Positions 55,134 to 63,327 of a stretch of 64,000 nucleotides of DNA are shown here, in pieces. Source of the stretch: Rhodoplanes sp. Z2-YC6860. GTDB lineage: Bacteria > Pseudomonadota > Alphaproteobacteria > Rhizobiales > Xanthobacteraceae. The translations under genes and the position numbers were made by a program. The notes under the pieces were generated by a model that ran no database searches, had not been told where the DNA came from, and saw nothing but the letters and a program-made list of their open reading frames with translations. How positions within the stretch are numbered: the stretch's first letter is position 1; every line of letters starts with the position of its first letter. Where the stretch lies: assembly GCF_001579845.1 (NCBI RefSeq), contig NZ_CP007440.1:2936029-3000028 (forward strand), written 5' to 3'.

Positions 55134-56105
55134 ATGCACCTCAATCGACGCCGCGCGCTGGCACTGTCCGGCGCGTTCGCTGCAGGCTCGGTGTTGCCTG
55201 CCTTCGCACAGCAGAACTGGCCCCAGCGGGCGCTGCGTATCCTGATCGGAACGTCGCCGGGCGGCAGCCCGGATATCGTCGGACGGCTGCTCGCCGACAA
55301 GCTCGCCGAGCGCCTCGGCCAATCCGTCACGGTCGAAAACAACACCGGCGGTGGCGGCGGGATCGCCGCAAGCATCGTGTCGCACGCGCCGCCGGACGGC
55401 ACCACGATGACGCTCCTGACGGCGGGCTATGCGAGCGGCGCTGCGATCGGCAAGTTTCCGTTCGAGGGCGACGACACCTTCGGTTTTCTCAGCATGGTGT
55501 GTGCCTATCCGTTCGTTTATCAGGTGCCGAAGGACTCGCCGATCAAGTCGTTTGGCGATTTGCTCGCGCGAGCCAAGGCGAACCCCGGCAAGATCACCTA
55601 TGTGATCACCTCGCTCGGTTCGATCTATCACCTGATCGGCAGTTGGGTGAACGCCAAGGCCGGCGTCGAACTCGTGCCGGTGCCGTATCGCGGTTCGGCG
55701 GCAGCGGTGACCGACGTGCTGTCCGGCCGCGTCGACGTGATGCTCGACACCGCGACCTCGGGCTTCCCGCGTATTGCCAATGGTCAATTCCGCGCGCTCG
55801 CCGTCACCTCGCCGACGCGCTTTTCGCTGATGCCGGAGGCGCCCACCGTCGCCGAGACCTTGCCCGGCGTGCACTACATGTCCTGGCTCGGCATGGCGGC
55901 CGCGCCGCGCACGCCGCGTCCGATCGTCGACCGGTTGAACGCCGAACTGCGCGCGGCGTTGGCGCTCCAGGACGTGGAGGCCAAGCTCAAGGAGGGCGGC
56001 AACATTGCGACGCCGACCACCCCCGAAGAGATGCGCGACCAGATCGCAGGCGAGATCGCCAATTGGAAGCAATTGATCGAAGCCAATAACATTAAAGTTC
56101 AATAG
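55134..56105 (+). CDS. Bug-family receptor, plus-strand tandem copy 1
   Basis: The 323-residue receptor has a signal peptide with a triple arginine (NRRRALALSGAFAAGSVLPA, cleavage after AFA near 25), which may route it through Tat. The ligand motif is GTSPGGSPDIVGR (39-51), a variant of the usual VPFPPGG form. The second loop is PVPYRGSAAAVTD. A GGA lies ten bases before ATG 55134. It is followed at 116 bp by another receptor on the same strand. Confidence 0.88.
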   Translation: MHLNRRRALALSGAFAAGSVLPAFAQQNWPQRALRILIGTSPGGSPDIVGRLLADKLAERLGQSVTVENNTGGGGGIAASIVSHAPPDGTTMTLLTAGYASGAAIGKFPFEGDDTFGFLSMVCAYPFVYQVPKDSPIKSFGDLLARAKANPGKITYVITSLGSIYHLIGSWVNAKAGVELVPVPYRGSAAAVTDVLSGRVDVMLDTATSGFPRIANGQFRALAVTSPTRFSLMPEAPTVAETLPGVHYMSWLGMAAAPRTPRPIVDRLNAELRAALALQDVEAKLKEGGNIATPTTPEEMRDQIAGEIANWKQLIEANNIKVQ

Positions 56106-56221
56106 GCGAGGGCGGGTTTGGGCTTGGCGCTTGGTCCAGGCCCGCGTAATTTCTCCATAATAGAAACGAACAAAATTGGCCCGGCACGGAAATTTCCGGC
56201 CGGGTACAGGGAGCGAACGAG

Positions 56222-57196
56222 ATGATGAAACGCCGTGACTTTCTCCGTGTGTCCGCCAGCGGCTTGATCGCCGCGCCGTTTATCAGCACGCGAGCCTGGG
56301 CGGCGTATCCGGACAAGCAGATTCACTGGATCGTGCCCTATCCGCCGGGCGGCACAACCGACATCCTGGCGCGGCTCGTCGCGCAGTTTCTGTCGGACCG
56401 GCTCGGCCAGCAGTTCGTCATCGAGAACCGCGCCGGTGGTGGCAACAACATCGGCACCGATGCCGTGGTGCGCGCCGCGCCCGACGGCTACACGGTGCTG
56501 CTCGTCAATCCGGCTAACGGCATCAATACGTCGCTCTACAAGAAGCTGCCTTTCAACTTCGTCACCGACATCGCGCCGATGGCCGGCATCACGCGCGTGC
56601 CGAACGTGATGGAGATCAATCCGAACGTGCCGGCCAAGACCGTGGCCGAGTTCATCGCATACGCCAAGGCCAATCCGGGCAAGATCAACATGGCGTCGTC
56701 CGGCAACGGCACCTCGGTGCATCTGTCCGGCGAGTTGTTCATGGCCATGACCGGCGTGAAGATGACGCACGTGCCGTATAAGGGCGCAGGCCCGGCGCTG
56801 ATCGACATGCTGTCCAACCAGTGCCAGGTGTTCTTCGACAACCTGCCATCCTCGATCGAGCACATCCGCGCCGGAAAGCTTCGCGCGCTGGCCGTGACCA
56901 CCGATGTGCGTTCGCCTGCGTTGCCTGATGTGCCCACCGTCGCCGACACCGTGAAGGGCTACGAGGCCAGCGCCTGGTTCGGCATGGGCGCGCCCAAGGG
57001 CACCCCGCCAGAAGTCATCGCCGTCATGAACAAGGCGATGAACGACGCACTTGCCGATCCGAAGCTGATTGCAAGACTCGCCGATCTCGGCGGCGTGCCG
57101 ATGAAGGGCACCCCGGAAGACTTCGGCAAGGTCATTGTCTCCGAGACCGAGAAGTGGCGGAAGGTGGTCGAGTTCTCCGGCGCCAGCGTGGAATAG
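56222..57196 (+). CDS. Bug-family receptor, plus-strand tandem copy 2
   Basis: The 324-residue receptor starts with a Tat-type signal (MKRRDFLRVSASGLIAAPFI; cleavage after AWA near 27). The ligand motif VPYPPGGTTDILAR (38-51) is the standard form, with VENRAGGGNNIGTD-like positions following and HVPYKGAGPAL later. GGGAG is eight bases before the first of two adjacent ATGs. It is convergent with the next receptor gene (9 bp between stops) and lies close to a sugar-acid dehydratase. Confidence 0.9.
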   Translation: MMKRRDFLRVSASGLIAAPFISTRAWAAYPDKQIHWIVPYPPGGTTDILARLVAQFLSDRLGQQFVIENRAGGGNNIGTDAVVRAAPDGYTVLLVNPANGINTSLYKKLPFNFVTDIAPMAGITRVPNVMEINPNVPAKTVAEFIAYAKANPGKINMASSGNGTSVHLSGELFMAMTGVKMTHVPYKGAGPALIDMLSNQCQVFFDNLPSSIEHIRAGKLRALAVTTDVRSPALPDVPTVADTVKGYEASAWFGMGAPKGTPPEVIAVMNKAMNDALADPKLIARLADLGGVPMKGTPEDFGKVIVSETEKWRKVVEFSGASVE

Positions 57197-57205
57197 GGCA
57201 GGGCC

Positions 57206-58204
57206 TCACTCCGCCTTGATGCCCATCTCGTCAATCAGCTTGCCGTAGGTCGAGGCGAAGTCGTCGATGTACCGCTTGAGGTTCGCGGGCGTGTTCTCGC
57301 GGGCCTCGGCCACATCGAGTCCGAAGCCGGTCAGGCGCTCGCGCACCTCCTTGTTGTCGAGCGCCGCGGTGAATTCCTTGTTGAGCGCCGCCTGGATCGG
57401 CTCCGCAATGCCCTTGGGGCCGAGCACGAAGATCCGGATGTCGGAGGTGTAGTCGATGCCCGATTCCTTGACGGTCGGGACGTCGGGCAGCTTCGTCATG
57501 CGACGTTCGCCGGTCACGGCCAGTGGGACGAACCGGCCTTCGACGATATGCGGCAACGACAAGGTCGGCGTGTCGAAGGTAAGCTGCACGTCGTTCTGCA
57601 GCAGCGCCTGAACCATCGGGTTGTTGCCGCGGTACGGCACGTGGACCATGTCGACCTTCGCGATCTTGGCGAATTGCGCGCCGGCGAGATGCTGCGGACC
57701 GGCAATGCCCGACGAGCCCCAGTTGATCTTGCCCGGATTGGCCCGCACGTAGGCCATGAACTCCGCGAATGTCTTGAATCGCGATGTGCTCGCTACGTTG
57801 GTCGGCATCACCAGCATGGTGGAATAGATGCCGGCGATCGGCGTGAAATCGTTGCTCGGATGCCAGGGCAGCCTGGACAGCACCGGGAGCGTGGCGTGCG
57901 AGTTGGTTGTGGCAAGAAGTGTCGTGCCGTCCGGCTCGGACCGCATCAGCTCGTTGACCGCGAGCGCGCCGCCCGCGCCGGGCTTGGATTCGATCAGGAC
58001 CGGCTGGCCGGTCTGTTCGGTGATCTTCTGCCCAACGATGCGGGCGACCACATCGACGCCGCCGCCGGGTGCGAATGGCACCAGCAGCCGGATCGGGCGG
58101 TTGGGCAGCTTCACTTGGGCGGAGGCGTCGTCGCAAGTGGCGAACGAGGCGCAGAGCAGCAAGGCTGCGAACAACAGGCTTCGCACGGGCCTTCTTCGCG
58201 GCAT
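57206..58204 (-). CDS. Bug-family receptor divergent from sugar-acid dehydratase
   Basis: The 332-residue receptor has a signal peptide (RSLLFAALLLCASFATCDDA, cleavage after ASA near 29) and the ligand motif VPFAPGGGVDVVAR (42-55); the second loop is HVPYRGNNPMVQ. It is the only gene divergent from the IlvD/Edd-type dehydratase (143 bp between), so receptor and enzyme may respond to one regulator and one substrate, for example a sugar acid (inference). Confidence 0.9.
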   Translation of the reverse strand: MPRRRPVRSLLFAALLLCASFATCDDASAQVKLPNRPIRLLVPFAPGGGVDVVARIVGQKITEQTGQPVLIESKPGAGGALAVNELMRSEPDGTTLLATTNSHATLPVLSRLPWHPSNDFTPIAGIYSTMLVMPTNVASTSRFKTFAEFMAYVRANPGKINWGSSGIAGPQHLAGAQFAKIAKVDMVHVPYRGNNPMVQALLQNDVQLTFDTPTLSLPHIVEGRFVPLAVTGERRMTKLPDVPTVKESGIDYTSDIRIFVLGPKGIAEPIQAALNKEFTAALDNKEVRERLTGFGLDVAEARENTPANLKRYIDDFASTYGKLIDEMGIKAE

Positions 58205-58347
58205 CGTCCCCTCCCGATTTCTTTTGCCGAGCTTTTACTCGGGCTGGAGTCTATCGGCGCCTTCCATGGATTGGAATGAGACCAGGATGGTGCGACACTT
58301 GCGCCACGCTGAAAGAGCCCGAGCCGAAAAGAGTTCAAGAGGAAACG

Positions 58348-60072
58348 ATGACACGCAAGAAGCCCGAAGACCTCCGCAGCCACCGTTGGCTCGGCGTGTC
58401 CGATATGCGCTCGTTCGGCCATCGCTCGCGGCTGCGGCAGATCGGCTACGACGCCGAGGATTGGACCGGAAAGCCGGTGATCGGCATCATCAACACCTGG
58501 AGCGAGATCAATCCCTGTCATGCGCATCTGCGGGTGCGCGCCGAGAATGTGAAGCGCGGCGTGCTGCAGGCTGGCGGCTTTCCGATCGAATTGCCGGCGA
58601 TCTCGCTGTCCGAGACCTTCGTGAAGCCCTCGACAATGCTCTATCGCAATCTGCTGGCGATGGAGACCGAGGAACTGCTGCGCAGTCATCCGCTCGACGG
58701 CGCCGTGCTGATGGGCGGCTGCGACAAGACCACGCCGGGCCTGATCATGGGCGCGATCAGCATGGGAATTCCGGCAATCTACATTCCGGCGGGCCCGATG
58801 CTGCGAGGCAACTGGGAGGGCAAGTATCTCGGCTCGGGATCGGATGTCTGGAAATACTGGACCGAGAAACGCGCCGGCAACATCACCGACGACGACTGGA
58901 ACGAGATCGAAGGTGGCATTGCCCGCTCGTTCGGCACTTGCATGGTAATGGGTACCGCCGCGACCATGATGGCGATCACCGAGGCGCTGGGGCTCGCCTT
59001 GCCGGGATCGTCGTCCATTCCCGCGGCGGACTCCAACCATCCGCGGATGTGCGGCGCGGCCGGCCGCCGCATCGTCGAGATGGTGTGGGAGGATCTCACG
59101 CCGGACAAAATCCTGACGGCTGCGGCGTTCGACAATGCCATCAAGGTGCACATGGCAATGGGCGGCTCGACCAACGCCATCATCCATGTGGTCGCGATGG
59201 CGCGGCGCGCGGGCATTCCGGTCGACATGGAGACATTCGACCGGCTGTCGCGTCAGATTCCCGTGCTCGCCAATGTTCGGCCGTCGGGCAAATATTTGAT
59301 GGAGGATTTCTTCTACGCCGGCGGCTTGCGCGCCATGATGCGGAACCTGGGCGAGAAGCTCGACCTCTCGTGCCTGACCGTCACCGGCAAGACCGTGGGC
59401 GAGAACATCGAGGGCGCCAAGGTCCACCTGCCGGACGTGATCCACTCGCTCAACGATCCGATCTACGCCGAAGGCGCGACCGCGGTGCTGAAGGGCAACC
59501 TTGCGCCGAACGGCTGCGTCATCAAGCCGGCGGCCGCCGATCCGCGCTTCCTCAAGCATCGCGGCAAGGCGATCGCGTTCGAGAACTACGACCACATGAT
59601 GCACGAGATCGAGCGCGACGACCTCGACGTCACGCCGGACCATATTCTCGTCCTCAAGAACGCCGGGCCGAAGGGCGGCCCCGGCATGCCCGAATGGGGC
59701 ATGCTGCCGATCCCCAAGCGGCTGCTGGGACAGGGGGTGCGTGACATGATCCGCATTTCCGACGGCCGCATGAGCGGCACCAGTTACGGCGCCTGCATTC
59801 TCCACGTGGCGCCGGAGAGCTTCGTCGGCGGCCCGCTCGCCTTCGTGCAGACCGGCGACGAGATCGAGATCGACGTCGACAGGCGGATGATCCATCTGCA
59901 CGTCAGCGACGCCGAGCTTGCCCGGCGGAAAGCGGCCTGGACGCAGCCGGCACCCAAGTACCCGCGGGGGTACGGGGCGATGTTCTCCGAGCACATCGGC
60001 CAGGCCGACCAGGGCTGCGACCTCGATTTCCTGCAGGGCAAGGCGGCCATGCCGGAGCCGGAAATTCACTGA
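58348..60072 (+). CDS. IlvD/Edd-family sugar-acid dehydratase (L-arabonate dehydratase-like)
   Basis: The 574-residue dehydratase has three cluster cysteines: Cys57 (NPCHAH), Cys125 (GGCDKTTPG) and Cys198 (FGTCMVMGTA), which are spaced as in L-arabonate dehydratase with its [2Fe-2S] cluster. The metal-binding lysine follows in CDK, and the RMSGTSYG segment supplies the serine base. It should convert an aldonate to its 2-keto-3-deoxy acid. Branched-chain IlvD proteins differ in this N-terminal pattern, so a sugar-acid substrate is favoured. AAGAGGAAA precedes the ATG. No aldolase or dehydrogenase partner is adjacent except the FAH gene at the right edge. Confidence 0.88.
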   Translation: MTRKKPEDLRSHRWLGVSDMRSFGHRSRLRQIGYDAEDWTGKPVIGIINTWSEINPCHAHLRVRAENVKRGVLQAGGFPIELPAISLSETFVKPSTMLYRNLLAMETEELLRSHPLDGAVLMGGCDKTTPGLIMGAISMGIPAIYIPAGPMLRGNWEGKYLGSGSDVWKYWTEKRAGNITDDDWNEIEGGIARSFGTCMVMGTAATMMAITEALGLALPGSSSIPAADSNHPRMCGAAGRRIVEMVWEDLTPDKILTAAAFDNAIKVHMAMGGSTNAIIHVVAMARRAGIPVDMETFDRLSRQIPVLANVRPSGKYLMEDFFYAGGLRAMMRNLGEKLDLSCLTVTGKTVGENIEGAKVHLPDVIHSLNDPIYAEGATAVLKGNLAPNGCVIKPAAADPRFLKHRGKAIAFENYDHMMHEIERDDLDVTPDHILVLKNAGPKGGPGMPEWGMLPIPKRLLGQGVRDMIRISDGRMSGTSYGACILHVAPESFVGGPLAFVQTGDEIEIDVDRRMIHLHVSDAELARRKAAWTQPAPKYPRGYGAMFSEHIGQADQGCDLDFLQGKAAMPEPEIH

Positions 60073-60237
60073 GCCACGGCTGTCCCTGAGGTTGCGGATT
60101 GGGTTGCTAACCACCTGCGCGGGCTCAATTTTCCAGGTTCCCGCCACAACTCTTGATGCAAATCGTCGGACCTGCGTTACCGGATCGGTAAGGCGGCGGC
60201 GCCTATAATTGCCTGACCCGGTAAAGCCCCGTCAGGC

Positions 60238-60690
60238 ATGGCAGCCACAAAGCGAACGATGTTTGGAAAGATTGCTGGTATCGCCGCACGCAGATCCGTG
60301 CAGCGGGCTGCTATCTCTACAGGGATCTTCCTCACCGTGTTCTGCGGCGGCGCTTATTTTATGCGCGACCAGATTCCGCTGTTCAAATGGTTTGCATCGC
60401 TGCAGACCGGCGGCAGCGGCGCCTTCGCCAATGTGGGCCGGCCTGAGCTGCCGACCGGCGGCTCCAGCCTGAGCGAAGACGATCCGGTGCGGAACTTTGC
60501 CAAGACCGGCGTGGGGCAGGTGCTGTTCACCGCGACGAGCAGCGACAACTGCCGGCGCAACCTGTTCGACAACAGAACCGGCGCGACCTACGAGGTCGGC
60601 GAGATCTTCTGCGGCCAGAACCCGGAGAACATGCCGGAGTCGCAAAGCTCGGACCGTCTGCAGTCGATGCGCAAGCCTTTCAAGAAGTAG
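60238..60690 (+). CDS. Single-pass membrane protein, unknown function
   Basis: The 150-residue protein has a basic N-terminus, one membrane helix (ISTGIFLTVFCGGAYFM, about 26-42) and a mainly hydrophilic C-terminal part with two cysteines (in DNCRRNLFDN and EIFCGQ) that could pair in the periplasm. The FDNRTGATYEVGEIFC segment looks like a small conserved motif of Bradyrhizobium-type proteins. No family can be named. It is convergent with the cupin gene. Confidence 0.65.
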   Translation: MAATKRTMFGKIAGIAARRSVQRAAISTGIFLTVFCGGAYFMRDQIPLFKWFASLQTGGSGAFANVGRPELPTGGSSLSEDDPVRNFAKTGVGQVLFTATSSDNCRRNLFDNRTGATYEVGEIFCGQNPENMPESQSSDRLQSMRKPFKK

Positions 60691-60709
60691 CGGCGGCCGG
60701 CAACTCTCC

Positions 60710-61204
60710 TCAGTCCAAGAATGTCGTCAGTGGTGCGCCTTTGTCATGCACCATGATGGCGAGGACATCCGCGCTTTCGGTCGCACTCGGATTCTCGATG
60801 AACACGTGCGTCGTGCCGTACGGCTCGTGGAACATTTCGCCGGTCTGGTAATTGGCGGCGGGCAGTCCGGCATGCTCCGAGCGGACCGTGCCGTTCAGAA
60901 CGTAAGCCGTGACGTCCCCGCCATGCACATGCCGCGGCGTAAAGGCCAGAGGCGGCAGATGCACCAGCTGGGTTGTCACGTATTTGCCCGGTGCGGCGAC
61001 CAGCGGTTCGGATCGCAAGGTCTTGACGACGGTGCGCGGTCGAGGCGCCGTAGTCCCGCTATTCGACGTGCTGCACAGAATCCAAGGCAGCGTATTGAGC
61101 GTCTCGGTTGACGACTTCGCGGCCAGCGGAAGAGCGGCGGATGCGGCAAGGGCCGCAAGCAGCCAGAGCTGTGCCGTCCGGTCGGGGATGAGTGCTGCAA
61201 TCAT
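60710..61204 (-). CDS. Exported cupin-domain protein
   Basis: The 164-residue protein has an N-terminal hydrophobic signal (AQLWLLAALAASAALPLAAK) and a cupin barrel: motif 1 FTPRHVHGGDVTAYVLNGTV and motif 2 GEMFHEPYGTTHVFIEN, with three histidines for a metal. ATG 61204 overlaps the stop of the AhpD-like gene by 4 nt (ATGA), so both are translated together. Cupins paired with AhpD-like proteins are often linked to oxidative or quinone stress. Confidence 0.87.
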   Translation of the reverse strand: MIAALIPDRTAQLWLLAALAASAALPLAAKSSTETLNTLPWILCSTSNSGTTAPRPRTVVKTLRSEPLVAAPGKYVTTQLVHLPPLAFTPRHVHGGDVTAYVLNGTVRSEHAGLPAANYQTGEMFHEPYGTTHVFIENPSATESADVLAIMVHDKGAPLTTFLD

Positions 61205-61695
61205 GACGCACCGACTGAGTTGGCCATTGCGGGCGGGGTGAAGCGGTAGGCCACGCCCAACCTGTTCCAGGCATTGATCGCAAGGACTGCGGACGTGAGC
61301 AGGGCGAGCTCGCTGTCTGAAAATACCGAGCGGGCCTGTGCGTAGCGCTCGTTCGACACACCGCCGGCAATGAGCGTCAAGGCCTCGGCCCAGTCGAGCG
61401 CTGCGCGCTCCCGCTCGTCGAACGCCTGGGCGTCGCGCCAGGCCGCAAGCATGTGCAGTTTGTCGGCGGCGATTCCCAAACGAGACGCCGCGTTCACGTG
61501 CCAGCCGACACAGAACGAGCAGCCGTTGATCTGAGAAATCCGCAGCTTGACGAGCTCGAGCATGCGCTTGTCCAGACCTTGATTTGCCGCGGCTTGCGAC
61601 AGGCTCAACAATGCGGCGTCGGCGGCAGGAGCGAGCTCCTTGAAGCCCTGCCATTCAAGTCGTGCGGAATGCGATGCGTCCACCGGTCGATCCAT
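61201..61695 (-). CDS. AhpD-like carboxymuconolactone-decarboxylase-family protein
   Basis: The 164-residue all-helical protein has the AhpD active-site pattern GCSFCVGWHVNAA: Cys59 and Cys62 four apart and His66. Such proteins reduce peroxides or act as thiol-disulfide partners. Related carboxymuconolactone decarboxylases lack the cysteine pair. The ATG lies in a region without an SD and about 20 bp from the MarR operator. It is the first gene of a pair with the cupin and is divergent from marR. Confidence 0.88.
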   Translation of the reverse strand: MDRPVDASHSARLEWQGFKELAPAADAALLSLSQAAANQGLDKRMLELVKLRISQINGCSFCVGWHVNAASRLGIAADKLHMLAAWRDAQAFDERERAALDWAEALTLIAGGVSNERYAQARSVFSDSELALLTSAVLAINAWNRLGVAYRFTPPAMANSVGAS

Positions 61696-61717
61696 TGCTT
61701 ATGGGCATCATTCGATG

Positions 61718-61742
61718 TATCAGTATGCTGATAACATATCAG
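61718..61742. promoter_or_regulatory. Triple half-site MarR operator
   Basis: TATCAG-TATG-CTGATA-ACA-TATCAG holds two perfect overlapping palindromes that share the middle half-site. It covers the start region of both divergent genes: it ends just before the AGGG SD of marR and starts 22 bp from the AhpD ATG. Two dimers could not occupy both palindromes independently, so binding may be switch-like. Confidence 0.72.
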
Positions 61743-61749
61743 GGTGCTA

Positions 61750-62238
61750 ATGAATAGGTCGAAAACGCAGGACAGCATTGTCGCTGCCGTGAGGGTGCCG
61801 GAACCCGGGGAGGGCAAGCGCGGCGAGGCCGGCTATCTCTCGTATCTGCTGCGCCAGGCGGCGGGCGCAGTCCGGTTGCGGCTCGAGCGCAAGCTCGCCG
61901 ACCTAGGCGTCACGCCGCCGCAATTCCTGGTGCTGACGATGCTGGACAGCTATCCCGGCGCATCAGGCGCCGATGTCGCGCGTCTTGCGATGCTGACGCC
62001 GCAGACGGTGCACGGCATCATCAGCAATCTCGAACGCGCCGAGCTCATCTCGCGCTCGCCGCATCCGGTTCACGGACGCGTGCAGGTGATCGTACTGACC
62101 AAAGCCGGACGAACGCTGCTGGCGCGATGCAAGGAGCGCGCTCTCAAGGCTGACGCCGAACTCAAGGCTGGATTGTCGCCGGGCGATGAAGCCGTGATCC
62201 GCCGCTGGCTGATCGGTCTGGCCAAACAGGCCGACTGA
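61750..62238 (+). CDS. MarR-family transcriptional regulator
   Basis: The 162-residue winged-helix regulator has YLSYLLRQAAGAVRLRLERK (dimer helix), LGVTPPQFLVLTMLDSYPGA, the recognition helix LAMLTPQTVHGIISNLERAE and the wing SRSPHPVHGRVQVIVLTKAG. ATG 61750 has AGGG seven bases upstream; a GTG two codons earlier is also in frame. It probably represses itself and the AhpD/cupin pair through the overlapping palindromes. Confidence 0.92.
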   Translation: MNRSKTQDSIVAAVRVPEPGEGKRGEAGYLSYLLRQAAGAVRLRLERKLADLGVTPPQFLVLTMLDSYPGASGADVARLAMLTPQTVHGIISNLERAELISRSPHPVHGRVQVIVLTKAGRTLLARCKERALKADAELKAGLSPGDEAVIRRWLIGLAKQAD

Positions 62239-62241
62239 TCG

Positions 62242-63231
62242 CTACTCGCCCTGGATGTTGGCTTCCTTGATGACCTTGCCCCACTTGTCGGATTCCGCCG
62301 TCATGAAGGCCAAGGCCTCCGCAGGCGTGCCGCCAACCGGCCGCGCGCCTTGATCGGCGAGCTTCTTCTGCATCTCCGGCGACTTCACGATTCGCACGAT
62401 GTCGCGGTTGATGCGTTCCGTGAGCTCCGGGGAAAGGCCCTTCGGCGCAATCACGACGTACCAGAGCTCGGCCTCGTAGTCCTTCAAGCCGGCATCGGCG
62501 AGCGTCGGCACGTTCGGCAGGATGTCGGTCGCCTTGGCCGACGTCACCGCGAGCGGCTTGATGGTCTTGGCCTGCAGATGCGGCAGCGCTTGCAGCACGC
62601 TCAGCACCGAGAGCGGCACGTGGCCGGCAAGCGTATCGTTCAGCGCGAGCGCGCCGCTGCGATAGGGCACGTGCACGAGTTTGACTCCGGCCAGATAGGC
62701 CAGAAGCTCCATCGACAGATGCTGGATCGAGCCGGTGCCGGGCGACGTATACGAGATCGTCGCGGGCTTCTCTTTAGCGAGCGCCAGCATCGACTTGATG
62801 TCGTTCGCCGGGAAGCTCGGATGCGCGAAGATCAAAAGCGGCGATGAGGCGATCTGCACGATCGGCGTGAAGTCTTTCAACGCATCGAACGGCTGCTTCG
62901 GGTTGAGATAGCCGTTGGTGACGTGACCCGACACGATCATCATCAGGGTCTGGCCGTCGGCCGGCAGTTTCGCGAGCTGGCCCGCGGCGATTGCGCCGTT
63001 GGCGCCGGCCCGGTTCTCGATCACAACCGGCTGGCCCCAGACCTTCTCCAACTCGTGGCCGATGTCGCGGGCGATGATGTCGGTCGATCCGCCCGCCGCA
63101 AAGCCCACGAACATCTTCACGGGGCCGTTGGGCCAGTTCTGCTGGGGCTGCGCCGAAGCGTCGCGTCCGGCAACGATCAGCAGCAGCGTAGCGGCTATCG
63201 CCGCGATCCAGCGCGTGTCCCAACGTCTCAT
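62242..63231 (-). CDS. Bug-family receptor next to FAH-family gene
   Basis: The 329-residue receptor has a signal peptide (WIAAIAATLLLIVAGRDASA, cleavage after ASA near 28) and the ligand motif VGFAAGGSTDIIAR (42-55), slightly changed from VPF. The second loop is HVPYRSGALALND. AGGA precedes ATG 63231. It is convergent with marR (3 bp between stops) and divergent from the FAH-family gene, with about 96 bp between, so it may serve that enzyme's pathway. Confidence 0.9.
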   Translation of the reverse strand: MRRWDTRWIAAIAATLLLIVAGRDASAQPQQNWPNGPVKMFVGFAAGGSTDIIARDIGHELEKVWGQPVVIENRAGANGAIAAGQLAKLPADGQTLMMIVSGHVTNGYLNPKQPFDALKDFTPIVQIASSPLLIFAHPSFPANDIKSMLALAKEKPATISYTSPGTGSIQHLSMELLAYLAGVKLVHVPYRSGALALNDTLAGHVPLSVLSVLQALPHLQAKTIKPLAVTSAKATDILPNVPTLADAGLKDYEAELWYVVIAPKGLSPELTERINRDIVRIVKSPEMQKKLADQGARPVGGTPAEALAFMTAESDKWGKVIKEANIQGE

Positions 63232-63327
63232 CGGGCATTCCTCCTGATATTTTCCCTGCGTTTTAGTTGGTTGCCTGCCGCGCGCCAAGCGGGCACATTG
63301 CCACCACAACAAAGGCGAGGAAGCGCG

